Below are positions 45,881 through 54,119 of a DNA stretch of 64,000 bases, piece after piece. The stretch comes from CAYRES01 sp964423425. Lineage in GTDB: Bacteria > Actinomycetota > Thermoleophilia > RBG-16-64-13. Made by a program: the position numbers and the translations under genes. Location of the stretch: the NCBI GenBank assembly GCA_964423425.1, contig CAYRES010000005.1, positions 124,001 to 188,000 of the forward strand. The letters are read 5' to 3'. The notes beneath the pieces are model-generated. The model was not told where the DNA came from. It made no database searches and saw nothing but the letters and a program-made list of their open reading frames with translations. Position 1 is the stretch's first letter, and the number at the start of each line of letters is the position of its first letter.

Positions 45881-48433
45881 CTACTCCCAGGTCATGAGGT
45901 TGAGCTCGTTGGGGATGAGGACGTCTTCCTGGTAGGGGAAGACTCCCACCGCGAAACCGTACACGCCGGAGGTCGGACAGGGCACCGCCCCTTCGTACAC
46001 CGCGTGGCCGTCGGAGTCGTACGCATGCGGCAACGGCATGGCCGCACCCCCAGCGACCTGCCCGTCGGACCGCAACAGGCCGTGGTAGACGATCACCTGC
46101 ACATCCTCCGGGCCGAGCTCTCCCAACGCCACCTTCACCCGCACGGGCAATTCCGAACCGACCTGCACCTCCGGACCCCCGTCCTGGTCTACCGACACCA
46201 CCCGTACCCCCTCCCACTTCTCGCGCACCCTCTTCTTCCACGCAGCGATATCCCGGGCGCGGGCGAAACCGTCCGCACTCACCCGGGAGTAGTGGTGGGC
46301 GGAGGGAAGATAGAACTTCTCCGCGTAGTCACGCACCATGCGGGCGGTGGAAAAGGCGGGGGTGAGGTGGCGCATCGAATTCTTCATCATCGCGATCCAC
46401 TTGCGGGGGAGGCCGTCGGCTCCGCGTTCGTAGAAGGCAGGGACGACCTCCTGCTCGAGGATGGAGTAGAGGGCCTGGGCTTCCACACGGTCCTGGTAGT
46501 CGAAGTCCTCATACTCCTCACCGCGGCCGATAGCCCAGCCCGCCTCCTCGCGGTAGCCCTCCACCCACCAGCCGTCGAGTACCGACAGGTTGAGGCCCCC
46601 GTTGGCGAGCACCTTCATGCCGCTCGTGCCGCTGGCCTCCAGCGGACGCCGAGGCGTGTTCAACCACACGTCGCAGCCCCGCACGAGCATGCGCGCCTTC
46701 TCCAGATCGTAATCCTCGAGGAAGACGAGCCGGTGTTGAACGCCTTCCTGGGCGGCGAAACGTACGATCTCCCGAATGAAGGCCTTGCCTCCATCGTCCC
46801 GCGGATGGGCCTTGCCCGCGAAGATGATCTGCACCGGCCGCTGCTCGTTGAGGAGGAGGGCCTTGAGCCTGTCGACCTCTCGTAGGATAAGCGTGGCCCG
46901 TTTGTACGTGGCAAAGCGGCGGGCGAAACCGATGGTGAGAGCGTCGGCGCGTAACACCTCCCCGGCCGCCTTGAGGTCGGCCGACGGAGCGTGACGCCGC
47001 TCCAATTGAGCCCGGAACCGGGAACGCGCGAATGCCACCAAGCGCTCCCTCTGCCTCACATGAGTACGCCACAGTTCCTCGTCGGGAATGGCCGACACCC
47101 GGGCCCAGACGGATGGGTCGGCCACATCCTCGCGCCAGTGAGGCCCAGCGTAGCGGTCCAGCAGGATGGCCATCTCCGGGGCGATCCACCCCCGGGTGTG
47201 CACACCATTGGTAACCGAGTCGACGGGGACCTCGCTCTCCGGTAGTCCAGGCCAAGCCACGTGGAGCATACGGGCCGTCACCCGCCGGTGCAGGCGGCTC
47301 ACTGCGTTCCGGCGGGGGGCGTGCCTCACCGCCAGAACAGCCACGTTGAAGGGCTCGTCACTATCTCCCGGCCGCGCGCGCCCCTTGTCGATGAAGGTGC
47401 TCCACTCGAGCTTCAGATCTTCTACGTAGCAGGAGAAGTACTTCTGCATCAGTTCTTCGGAGAAGAGGTCGAAACCGGCGGGAACCGGGGTGTGAGTGGT
47501 GAAGATGGTGCCGGCGCCCACTGCCTGGCGGGCCTCCAGGTAATCCAAGCCGTGCTCGCCCATGAGAGTGCGGATGCGCTCGAGCGACAGGAAGGCGGAG
47601 TGGCCTTCGTTCATGTGGCACACGGTGGGCCGGTAGCCGAGGGCATGAAGAGCCCTCACGCCACCTATACCCAGGACGATCTCCTGGCGGATGCGGGTCT
47701 CGGGGCCGCCCCCGTATAGCTCATCGGTGACATCCTGGTCGGCCTGCTCGTTCTCGGCAAGATTGGTGTCGAGTAGAAACAGCGGTATGCGCCCCACCTG
47801 TACCCGCCATACCCCGACCACCACATTGTTGCCCGCCAGATCGACCTGCACGCGCACCGGGGCGCCGTCGCCGTGAGTGACCGGGGTCGCCGGCAGCATG
47901 GAGAAGTCGTTCAGTTGCGAGGCTTCGAGCTGCCAGCCGTCGGAGTTCAAGTACTGGGCGAAGTAGCCCTTCTGGTACATCAGACCCACCGCCACCAGAG
48001 GCAGGCCGAGATCGCTCGCCGACTTGAGATGATCGCCGGCCAAGACACCGAGGCCCCCCGAGTAGACGGGCAGGCACTCGGCGAGCCCGTACTCCATGGA
48101 GAAATAGGCCACGCACATGTCGGCGGACTCGGGGTGGCGACGCCGGAACCAGCCCGGTTCATCCAGGTACGAGCGCAACGAGCCGTGCACTCGTTCCAGA
48201 TTGGCGAGAAAGCCCTCGTCGGAGGCAGCCCGGTCGAGCCGCTCCTGGGAGATCTCGGCGAGAACCCGGGCCGGGTTGTGCCTGCTCTGCATCCACAGTT
48301 CGGGGTCGAGCCTCATGAACAGCTCCACCGTGTCATGATCCCACGTCCAACGAAGGTTGTAGGCAAGCTCACGAAGGCCCGCGAGGCGCGGAGGCAGAGA
48401 GGGGCGCACACTGTAGCGATGAACCGTCTTCAC
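45881..48433 (-). CDS. glgP: Alpha-glucan (glycogen/maltodextrin) phosphorylase
   Basis: An 850-residue PLP enzyme that releases glucose 1-phosphate from alpha-1,4-glucans. N-terminal DUF3417-type region (N-L-R-W-T-W), then Y-F-S-M-E-Y-G-L-A-E-C-L-P-V-Y-S-G-G-L-G, the A-T-Y-K-R-A segment and the PLP-lysine motif G-T-S-G-M-K near 610. This matches the shorter, non-allosteric bacterial/archaeal phosphorylase group. Likely used to mobilise glycogen. No other glycogen genes lie in the window. Confidence 0.95.
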   Translation of the reverse strand: MKTVHRYSVRPSLPPRLAGLRELAYNLRWTWDHDTVELFMRLDPELWMQSRHNPARVLAEISQERLDRAASDEGFLANLERVHGSLRSYLDEPGWFRRRHPESADMCVAYFSMEYGLAECLPVYSGGLGVLAGDHLKSASDLGLPLVAVGLMYQKGYFAQYLNSDGWQLEASQLNDFSMLPATPVTHGDGAPVRVQVDLAGNNVVVGVWRVQVGRIPLFLLDTNLAENEQADQDVTDELYGGGPETRIRQEIVLGIGGVRALHALGYRPTVCHMNEGHSAFLSLERIRTLMGEHGLDYLEARQAVGAGTIFTTHTPVPAGFDLFSEELMQKYFSCYVEDLKLEWSTFIDKGRARPGDSDEPFNVAVLAVRHAPRRNAVSRLHRRVTARMLHVAWPGLPESEVPVDSVTNGVHTRGWIAPEMAILLDRYAGPHWREDVADPSVWARVSAIPDEELWRTHVRQRERLVAFARSRFRAQLERRHAPSADLKAAGEVLRADALTIGFARRFATYKRATLILREVDRLKALLLNEQRPVQIIFAGKAHPRDDGGKAFIREIVRFAAQEGVQHRLVFLEDYDLEKARMLVRGCDVWLNTPRRPLEASGTSGMKVLANGGLNLSVLDGWWVEGYREEAGWAIGRGEEYEDFDYQDRVEAQALYSILEQEVVPAFYERGADGLPRKWIAMMKNSMRHLTPAFSTARMVRDYAEKFYLPSAHHYSRVSADGFARARDIAAWKKRVREKWEGVRVVSVDQDGGPEVQVGSELPVRVKVALGELGPEDVQVIVYHGLLRSDGQVAGGAAMPLPHAYDSDGHAVYEGAVPCPTSGVYGFAVGVFPYQEDVLIPNELNLMTWE

Positions 48434-48502
48434 GTCATCATCATACCCGTTCTTGAGGACTTCGCATGTCGGTGCTAGCCTCTCTGCGAAAGGAGGTGCC
48501 TC

Positions 48503-48847
48503 ATGCCCCTGAACGACTCACAGCGCAATCTGCTCAATCTGGTGATGCGCTGCTTTGACCGCAGCGTGGGAGGGGCCCGCCTCGACCCGCTCCAGGCCGA
48601 GTTCGAGCTGGGTGTGTCCATCCCTCGATTGGTGAGGGACGTGGAAGTCCTCGAAGCAGAAGGCATTCTGCGGCGCCTCGCCCCGGAGGTAGAGCTCACG
48701 GGAGCCGAGTCCGAGTGGCTTCTCGCGCCTACCGACCGAGGTGCCCTCCTCGCCATGGGGGTGGGTCTGGATCCGGCCGCTGAGTGGCCCGGTGCGGAGT
48801 CGGACGCCGAGGAGTGGCGGGACGAGGAAGGCGGCGCCCTCGTGTAG
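48503..48847 (+). CDS. Small winged-helix-like hypothetical protein
   Basis: A 114-residue acidic protein. The first 80 residues (L-N-L-V-M-R-C-F-D-R, then P-R-L-V-R-D-V-E-V-L-E-A-E-G-I-L-R-R) look like a winged-helix domain; the tail is Glu/Gly-rich. A very good RBS (AAAGGAGGTG) precedes the ATG. Divergent from glgP, with 69 bases between the start codons; it might regulate it, but there is no direct evidence. Confidence 0.65.
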   Translation: MPLNDSQRNLLNLVMRCFDRSVGGARLDPLQAEFELGVSIPRLVRDVEVLEAEGILRRLAPEVELTGAESEWLLAPTDRGALLAMGVGLDPAAEWPGAESDAEEWRDEEGGALV

Positions 48848-48848
48848 G

Positions 48849-48902
48849 CGCGTCAGCGCAGCCCGTCGGACGAGGGCGCCGTACGACGCGTCAGCGCAGC
48901 CC
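48849..48902. repeat. 16-bp direct repeat at the queE 3' end
   Basis: CGCGTCAGCGCAGCCC occurs at 48849-48864 and 48887-48902. The second copy holds the last codons and stop of queE, the first is a duplicate just beyond. An 11-bp inverted repeat (GGCGCCCTCGT at 48833-48843 with 48870-48880) overlaps it and could act as a terminator between the convergent genes. Confidence 0.6.
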
Positions 48903-49514
48903 CAGAAGCTTGTGGAGCTGCAGGCTCAGCCGCCAGCGAGGATGAGCCATCACCGCACGAATGGCTTCGTCGAGTGCGGCCGCGCCCCCTGAACTCTCCG
49001 GCTGCACCGAAACGACCGCCCGCGGATGACGCGCAGCCAGCTGCTCGAGCCGCACCAGATCGTCGCTCTCGAGAAGACCGGGCGGTACCACGAACTTGAG
49101 TTCGTGCAATGCGGCACTGAGGTTGGGAGAGACGAAGTACCACGGCGGCTTGGGGCTGACCGCTATCCAATGGGGCAACTCATCCATGGAGATGCCCAGC
49201 GTGCCGTTCGTTTCCAGGTGCACCCGGACTCCCCGGCCGCAGAGCAACTTGGTGAGTTCACCCACCTCGTCGTGCTGGAGGAGGGGCTCCCCTCCGGTGA
49301 GGCACGCACGCGGCAGACGGACTGCGGCCGCCACCTCCTCGACGGACATCTCGCAGCCTCCACGGGGATCCCAGCTCTCCCGCGTATCACACCAGCGCAG
49401 GCACTCGAGCTTCGCCGCCTTGGCATTGCACCCGGCAAGACGCACGAAAGTCATGGGCGCACCCGTCCAGCGACCCTCTCCCTGCAGCGAGTCGAAGATC
49501 TCAAGTACCCGCAC
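48891..49514 (-). CDS. queE: 7-carboxy-7-deazaguanine synthase (radical SAM)
   Basis: A 207-residue enzyme converting 6-carboxytetrahydropterin to 7-carboxy-7-deazaguanine in the preQ0 pathway. I-F-D-S-L-Q-G-E-G and T-G-G-E-P-L-L-Q are the usual QueE motifs. The cluster-binding cysteines read C29-x8-C38-x3-C42, followed by D-T, instead of the canonical C-x3-C-x2-C. GTG start at 49514 behind GAGGAGG. Last gene of queF-queC-queD-queE, with a 27-base gap after queD. Confidence 0.92.
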   Translation of the reverse strand: MRVLEIFDSLQGEGRWTGAPMTFVRLAGCNAKAAKLECLRWCDTRESWDPRGGCEMSVEEVAAAVRLPRACLTGGEPLLQHDEVGELTKLLCGRGVRVHLETNGTLGISMDELPHWIAVSPKPPWYFVSPNLSAALHELKFVVPPGLLESDDLVRLEQLAARHPRAVVSVQPESSGGAAALDEAIRAVMAHPRWRLSLQLHKLLGLR

Positions 49515-49541
49515 CGGCCTGCCTCCTCGCAAGCGCCTCAG

Positions 49542-49904
49542 CTACGCCTCGACCTCGGCGTAGCTCGTGGGACTCTCCCACAACCGCACGCGCACCACGT
49601 TGAGGCCTCGCGCACGCAAGCTCTCGAAAGCCCACGCGGCAATGGACTCTGCCGTGGGCACCACCTCGAGGACCTCGTTCAGATAGGTGTGATCGAGAGG
49701 TTCGACCACCGTCTCCACGAGTATGGCCTGCAAGGCGGCGAAGTCAAGAACCATACCGGCACTGGGCCCCTGGTCTTCCACTCCCCCGGCCACGGTCACC
49801 TCCAGGCGGTACGAGTGCCCATGCAGACCCCGGCACTTGCCCTCATGATGAGGCAGACTGTGGGCGGCATCGAAGGACACGATCTTGGTGACCGAGGTTC
49901 TCAT
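49542..49904 (-). CDS. queD: 6-carboxy-5,6,7,8-tetrahydropterin synthase
   Basis: A 120-residue protein of normal QueD size. F-D-A-A-H-S-L and L-H-G-H-S-Y give the zinc-binding His triad and C-R-G-L-H the catalytic Cys. It makes 6-carboxytetrahydropterin from dihydroneopterin triphosphate. The ATG overlaps the queC stop by three bases; the long upstream extension of this frame is antisense to real coding in queC and is rejected. Confidence 0.95.
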   Translation of the reverse strand: MRTSVTKIVSFDAAHSLPHHEGKCRGLHGHSYRLEVTVAGGVEDQGPSAGMVLDFAALQAILVETVVEPLDHTYLNEVLEVVPTAESIAAWAFESLRARGLNVVRVRLWESPTSYAEVEA

Positions 49905-50692
49905 GGCTGCCCGGCTCCTCCCTCGCCCGCAGCGGGCCCGGGTTCGTAGGCGAGCGGGTCGGCGGCGGCGCACTCCTTGAAGGCAGCGAGACGGGCTTGG
50001 CAGGTGTCGCACACACCACACGCCGGCCGCCTGCCCTGGTAGCACGAATGGGTGAGATGGTAAGGCACGCCGCGCGAGAGCCCGTAGCGCACGATGTCGC
50101 CCTTGCTCCACGAGACGAAGGGCGCACGGACCCGCAACCCATATTGCGTACCGAGGCGGACGGCTTGATCGGCTGCGTCGATGAATGCGGGACGGCAATC
50201 GGGATAACCGGTGTAGTCGTCGTGATGAACGGCTATCCACAGCTCAGACCGCCCGCCGAGATCGGCGAGCGAGGCGAGAAAGGCGAGAAACAGCAGGTTG
50301 CGTGCCGGCACATAGGAGGGAGCCACCCCTTGGGAGAGCGAGAGATCGCGGCCCTCCGGAAGACGTAGGCCGGGCTCGGTGAGCGCAGAGCCGTGAATGG
50401 TGGGAAGCTCCACTGCCTGGAGGGCGAGCCCGTAGTGTCGGGCGACGGCCTCAGCGGCCTCCACTTCCACGACATGCTTCTGTCCATAAAGGAAGGTGAC
50501 CGCCTGCACGGACTCCGCCGGATGTCGCTCGAGCAGCCAACCAGCCAGGGTGGCCGAATCGAGCCCACCACTCAGGAGCAGGTAGTGCTCGGGCCTGAGT
50601 TCGCCCGAAGACTCCTCCTCGTCGAGGAGGAAGATGTCGACCGTGTCCCACTCGGCGGCGCGCTGCACGAGCCTAACCCTCACCCCGCTCAT
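49901..50692 (-). CDS. queC: 7-cyano-7-deazaguanine (preQ0) synthase
   Basis: A 263-residue ATP-dependent enzyme turning 7-carboxy-7-deazaguanine and ammonia into preQ0. L-L-S-G-G-L-D-S-A-T is the PP-loop; the C-terminal C-Y-Q-G-R-R-P-A-C-G-V-C-D-T-C is the zinc site. An N-terminal extension of about 35 residues before the PP-loop is longer than usual. The ATG at 50692 overlaps the queF 3' end by 20 bases; a GTG at 50719 is an alternative. Confidence 0.95.
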   Translation of the reverse strand: MSGVRVRLVQRAAEWDTVDIFLLDEEESSGELRPEHYLLLSGGLDSATLAGWLLERHPAESVQAVTFLYGQKHVVEVEAAEAVARHYGLALQAVELPTIHGSALTEPGLRLPEGRDLSLSQGVAPSYVPARNLLFLAFLASLADLGGRSELWIAVHHDDYTGYPDCRPAFIDAADQAVRLGTQYGLRVRAPFVSWSKGDIVRYGLSRGVPYHLTHSCYQGRRPACGVCDTCQARLAAFKECAAADPLAYEPGPAAGEGGAGQP

Positions 50693-51122
50693 GGGCCCAC
50701 ACGCCGGGACCCTCCTCACGCTCCGGATGCTCCGCCACCCGTGACCTCCGGCCGTGCTCGGCCACCACCACAGTCTTGATGTTGCCTCGAACGGTGAAAT
50801 CGCCTACGACCTTCATCCACGCCGGATCGAGCAACTGCACCAAGTCGTCGAGTATGACGTTGACGGCCGCCTCGTGCGACACGGCCCTGTTGCGATAACC
50901 GTTGATATAGAGCTTGAGGCTCTTCAGTTCGACCACCTTCTCCTTGGGCTGGTACTTGATACGGATGGTGGCGAAATCGGGGAAGCCCGAACGGGGGCAG
51001 AGACAGGTGAACTCGGGCAGAGTCAGGCGTATGAGATAGGGCCGATGGGGGGCCGGATTGGGCCACGACTCAAGCCGGTTCTCCTCGATGGCCTGCTGCC
51101 CGTAGGGTTTGTCTTGAGACAC
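50673..51122 (-). CDS. queF: NADPH-dependent 7-cyano-7-deazaguanine reductase (preQ1-forming)
   Basis: A 149-residue unimodular QueF reducing preQ0 to preQ1. C-P-R-S-G-F-P-D-F has the catalytic Cys and Asp and S-L-K-L-Y-I-N-G-Y-R-N is the QueF motif. GTG start at 51122 with GGAGGAG upstream; the 59 upstream codons lie in the leader. Its presence means the operon serves queuosine in tRNA rather than only preQ0-derived modifications. First gene of the operon; a structured leader lies at 51178-51217. Confidence 0.95.
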   Translation of the reverse strand: MSQDKPYGQQAIEENRLESWPNPAPHRPYLIRLTLPEFTCLCPRSGFPDFATIRIKYQPKEKVVELKSLKLYINGYRNRAVSHEAAVNVILDDLVQLLDPAWMKVVGDFTVRGNIKTVVVAEHGRRSRVAEHPEREEGPGVWAHERGEG

Positions 51123-51177
51123 GAATCGCTCCTCCACACGATACCGGCCGGGGGCAACCCGGTACTGCCTCACAGGA

Positions 51178-51217
51178 GGCGGCCCCAGAGCATGGACACC
51201 ACCCCGTGGTGGCCGCC
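51178..51217 (-). promoter_or_regulatory. Structured leader of the que operon
   Basis: GGCGGCC (51178-51184) can pair with GGCCGCC (51211-51217), enclosing an inner ACCAC/GTGGT hairpin. A TATACA at 51229-51224 on the minus strand may be the -10 box. It does not match any preQ1 riboswitch class that I know, so only a structured leader is claimed. Confidence 0.35.
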
Positions 51218-51250
51218 GTCTTTGTATAGTGTAGCGGCTTTTAAGAAGGC

Positions 51251-51285
51251 GGTGGCCCCGGCGCCTGAACGGCGCCGGGGCCACC
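51251..51285 (-). terminator. Terminator hairpin after the cold-shock gene
   Basis: A perfect 15-bp stem, GGTGGCCCCGGCGCC (51251-51265) with 51271-51285, and a TGAAC loop. On the minus strand it is followed by CTTCTTAAAAG. It lies about 76 bases past the csp stop and upstream of the que leader. Confidence 0.75.
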
Positions 51286-51361
51286 TCACCTGCGTTCACT
51301 CGGCCGGTTGGTCTGAGCAGCCTTGGCCGTCAGCTCACCGTCCGCGGGAAGGATGGTCCTC

Positions 51362-51562
51362 TCAGCCTCGGCTGACGTTGGCGGCCTGCAGGCCTTTCGG
51401 ACCTTGGACGATTTCGAAGGTGACCTTTTCACCTTCCGTCAGCGTGCGGAAACCATCACCTGTGATGGCAGAGAAATGAACGAAGACGTCCTCTCCGCTT
51501 TCCCGCTCGATGAACCCGAAGCCTTTGGCATCGTTGAACCATTTGACCGTACCGGTCTCCAT
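51362..51562 (-). CDS. csp: Cold-shock family RNA-binding protein
   Basis: A 66-residue CspA-type OB-fold protein. RNP1 K-G-F-G-F-I and RNP2 V-F-V-H-F are intact, so it should bind single-stranded RNA/DNA as an RNA chaperone. AGGAGG RBS nine bases before the ATG. The leader upstream contains a T/A-rich stretch (51600-51612), usual for csp mRNAs. Confidence 0.96.
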   Translation of the reverse strand: METGTVKWFNDAKGFGFIERESGEDVFVHFSAITGDGFRTLTEGEKVTFEIVQGPKGLQAANVSRG

Positions 51563-51907
51563 GCGCCGAACCTCCTAATGAGACTCCCCTCGGCGAAAGG
51601 GAATTAAAAAACGTACCGCTGTACATTGCTCCCCCAATCCCCGCGAAAAAGGTCGCCAGGAAAAGCTCCTGCCGACCCTGGGTACTGCAAGAACTCCGAA
51701 CAGCACACACAGTGTCCCACAACTCAGAGCCCTCATCAAGAACCGCGGGAGAGAAATCAGCCGATATCGCTCGTGGATGAGGGCCGGGCCCACCTGCTCG
51801 ACCGAGGGCGACGGCAGCCGGATCCGGTTTGCCGTCGCCGGGCGCCGGGAAGGATGAAGGCGCAACAGGCCCTTCTCGGCGAACCCGTCACCGGAGGTAG
51901 ACCAGTC
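51563..51907. other. Divergent region between csp and uspA with a strong hairpin
   Basis: About 345 bases. GGCGACGGCA (51807-51816) and TGCCGTCGCC (51830-51839) form a 10-bp stem whose loop contains the palindrome CCGGATCCGG (51818-51827), within the probable uspA leader. No gene or riboswitch motif was recognised elsewhere. Confidence 0.45.
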
Positions 51908-52330
51908 ATGACCGAATGGAACGTGAAGACGATCATCGCCGGATACGATGGATCTCCGGGCGCCGACCGTGCCATCGAGCTCGCCGCCGCCCTCGCCAAG
52001 ACCTATGCGGCCAAGGTGGTGGTCGTGAGCGCCTTTCCGCCGTATCCGAAGCTCACCGTACCCAAGCCGACCGACGACCTCGGCATCAAGGAAGCGATCG
52101 ACTTGGCCGGTATCGCCGTGGAGAGACTGCGCGAGCGAGGAGTCGAGGCGGAACCAGACGCGCCGGAGGGTCCATCGGCCGACGCCATTCTCAACGCGGC
52201 CGAGGCCCGCGAGGCCGACCTGATCATCGTGGGAGGTTTGGGGCACAGCCGGGTCGCCGGTCTGCTCTTGGGGTCCACATCCGAGAATGTGGCACGGCAC
52301 TCCACGATTCCGGTTCTGATCGCCCGCTGA
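51908..52330 (+). CDS. uspA: Universal stress protein, UspA family
   Basis: A 140-residue protein with the ATP-binding pattern G-x2-G-H-S then G-S-T near 110-125 (G-G-L-G-H-S and L-L-G-S-T). N-terminal I-I-A-G-Y-D-G-S is the usual first strand. Nucleotide binding is therefore expected. GGAGG is nine bases before the ATG. The next gene starts four bases after the stop, so the two are probably one operon. Confidence 0.93.
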   Translation: MTEWNVKTIIAGYDGSPGADRAIELAAALAKTYAAKVVVVSAFPPYPKLTVPKPTDDLGIKEAIDLAGIAVERLRERGVEAEPDAPEGPSADAILNAAEAREADLIIVGGLGHSRVAGLLLGSTSENVARHSTIPVLIAR

Positions 52331-52334
52331 GCCC

Positions 52335-53114
52335 ATGAGCAGAGGCCCGGCACATAACCCCAAGACCACCCGCTGGCTCCTGGTCGTGGCCGTCGCCCTC
52401 ATCGCGACGTCCGCCCTCGTGTACGTACTCCACTATGTCATCTTCCGCGATGCCCATCACATCTTCATCTACATGGTGCACGACATCGCCTTCGTGCCCT
52501 TCGAGGTACTGCTCACGGTGATCATCATCGAGCGTCTGCTGTCACGCCGGGAAAGCGCGGCTCTCGACCAGAAGCTCAACATGGTGGTGGGCGCCTTCTT
52601 CAGTGAGCTCGGCAACTCCCTCTTGAAGCTGTTCATTCCCGTCGTGACCGGAAACCAGGAGCTACGGCGCCGGCTGGACGTGAGCAAGAACTGGCAGGCC
52701 AAGGATTACGCAGAAGCCGTGGCTTTCACCCGCGGGCTTTCCTGCCACATCGACATGGACGCCCTCAACCTCGAGGAGCTGAAAGACCGGTTGGTGAAGG
52801 CCCGGCCCTTCTTGCTCGGGCTCTTGGAGAACCCGGCGCTCTTGGAGAAGGACAGCTTCACCGACATGCTCTGGGCCGTCTTCCACCTCACTGAGGAGCT
52901 GGAGTTCCGGGATGATCTGGCCAACCTGCCCAAGAGTGACCGCGTGCACCTGGGGCTCGACGTGAAGCGGGCGTTCGAGAACTTGGCCCGGGAATGGGTC
53001 CTCTACACGAGACACCTGCAGAACAACTATCCCTATCTGTTCTCGCTGGTCGTGCGCACTCACCCGTTCCAGGACCGGCCTTCGCCTCTGGTGGCCGACC
53101 AAGCCGGCGGCTGA
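52335..53114 (+). CDS. Hypothetical membrane protein with two N-terminal helices
   Basis: A 259-residue protein: two hydrophobic helices at about 14-35 and 45-65, then a long cytoplasmic helical domain rich in Leu, Glu and Lys ending R-T-H-P-F. No family recognised. It follows uspA by 4 bases and may anchor a stress response to the membrane; that is context only. Confidence 0.75.
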   Translation: MSRGPAHNPKTTRWLLVVAVALIATSALVYVLHYVIFRDAHHIFIYMVHDIAFVPFEVLLTVIIIERLLSRRESAALDQKLNMVVGAFFSELGNSLLKLFIPVVTGNQELRRRLDVSKNWQAKDYAEAVAFTRGLSCHIDMDALNLEELKDRLVKARPFLLGLLENPALLEKDSFTDMLWAVFHLTEELEFRDDLANLPKSDRVHLGLDVKRAFENLAREWVLYTRHLQNNYPYLFSLVVRTHPFQDRPSPLVADQAGG

Positions 53115-53187
53115 GCGAAGGAGGTGAGCCGACAGAACCGACGCCAATCAGGTGGGCGTCACAGACAGCGGCAACGCGAGGTAGTGC

Positions 53188-53562
53188 TCAAGCGGGCTCC
53201 ACCCCGATCTCCGCCCCCTCGACCACTCCATTGAGCAGCCTCGCCTCACCCACGATGCGCCCCACGGGGTTGACGTCGCTGTAGGCTTCCGGGGCTTCGC
53301 CCCGGCTCACCGGCGTCGGTCCGAAGAAGAGGCAGAGCGCCGGGCCGGCCGGCCAGTAGGCGACCTCTCCCACCTCCATAACCGTGCGCGAGTCCCCCGC
53401 CTGCCCCACGTGCACATCGATGTCGAAGAATATCTCATCGCCCCAACGATGTGCCCGCGCCCTCAGCGGAAGGGCCTCCCACACGGCGCGGGCCGTGTGG
53501 GACTGATTGAGTTCCGCCTCCACCACCACTCCTCCCGCTTCGATCCTGATTCTACCCGGCAT
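53188..53562 (-). CDS. Cyclophilin-like fold protein (TM1367/PF04126 type)
   Basis: A 124-residue beta-barrel protein. A-E-L-N then T-A-R-A-V-W-E-A-L-P and R-W-G-D-E-I-F-F, followed by G-E-V-A-Y-W-P-A-G-P-A-L-C-L-F-F-G-P-T-P, form the signature of this small family. It is related in fold to cyclophilin but lacks the prolyl-isomerase active-site pattern. Function unknown. Confidence 0.8.
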   Translation of the reverse strand: MPGRIRIEAGGVVVEAELNQSHTARAVWEALPLRARAHRWGDEIFFDIDVHVGQAGDSRTVMEVGEVAYWPAGPALCLFFGPTPVSRGEAPEAYSDVNPVGRIVGEARLLNGVVEGAEIGVEPA

Positions 53563-53626
53563 GACGATGATCCCCCTTTGTTATCTGCTCCCCGTGTGTT
53601 CGCGTCCGCGTGACGGCCCTCACCGG

Positions 53627-54103
53627 TCACCGCACGCGCCGTCTCACCAGATGATGCACCGCGCCTGAACGAGCGCCTTTCGACAGGGGCCTCTCTCCTC
53701 TCGCCGACTTATCCGTTCGGGCACAGTAACCCGCGGCGAGAAACGCCCGGCGCGACGGCTCGTTACCCCTGCCCACGTAGGCATGGATGCATTCCACGGG
53801 CTGCTCCCGAAAACACGCTTCCGATCCCCGGTCGACGAGCTGCCCACCCAGGCCCCGGCCCCGAGCCTGAGGCACGAGCGCAACCGACGCGACCGCCTCC
53901 CGGGTGCCTGGGTTCAGGTCGAATCTTATCCAGCCCACGTAGCTTCCACGGGCATCGAAACCAACGTACAGCAGGCGGTCGGTCCGGAGAGATGCACGTG
54001 CGCTCCACATCGCCGAGAAGACGCTCCGCCCTTCGAGGGTGCGGCGGAGGCGGGGGAGGTCTTCGCGTGTGGCGGGACGAACGATCAGACGAGAACCCAC
54101 CAT
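53627..54103 (-). CDS. GNAT-family N-acetyltransferase
   Basis: A 158-residue enzyme. The acetyl-CoA motif A reads V-P-Q-A-R-G-R-G-L-G-G-Q-L, followed by a helix and the E-P-S-R-R-A-F-L-A-A-G-Y motif of the fourth strand region. The ATG at 54103 has GGAG eight bases upstream; the open frame extends further but would overlap the peptidase gene. Acceptor unknown. Confidence 0.85.
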   Translation of the reverse strand: MVGSRLIVRPATREDLPRLRRTLEGRSVFSAMWSARASLRTDRLLYVGFDARGSYVGWIRFDLNPGTREAVASVALVPQARGRGLGGQLVDRGSEACFREQPVECIHAYVGRGNEPSRRAFLAAGYCARTDKSARGERPLSKGARSGAVHHLVRRRVR

Positions 54104-54119
54104 GCGCGAGACTCCGAGC

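Noticed and set aside
51178..51230. Possible preQ1 riboswitch in the que leader
   Set aside because: A structured leader is present, but none of the known preQ1 aptamer motifs could be found.
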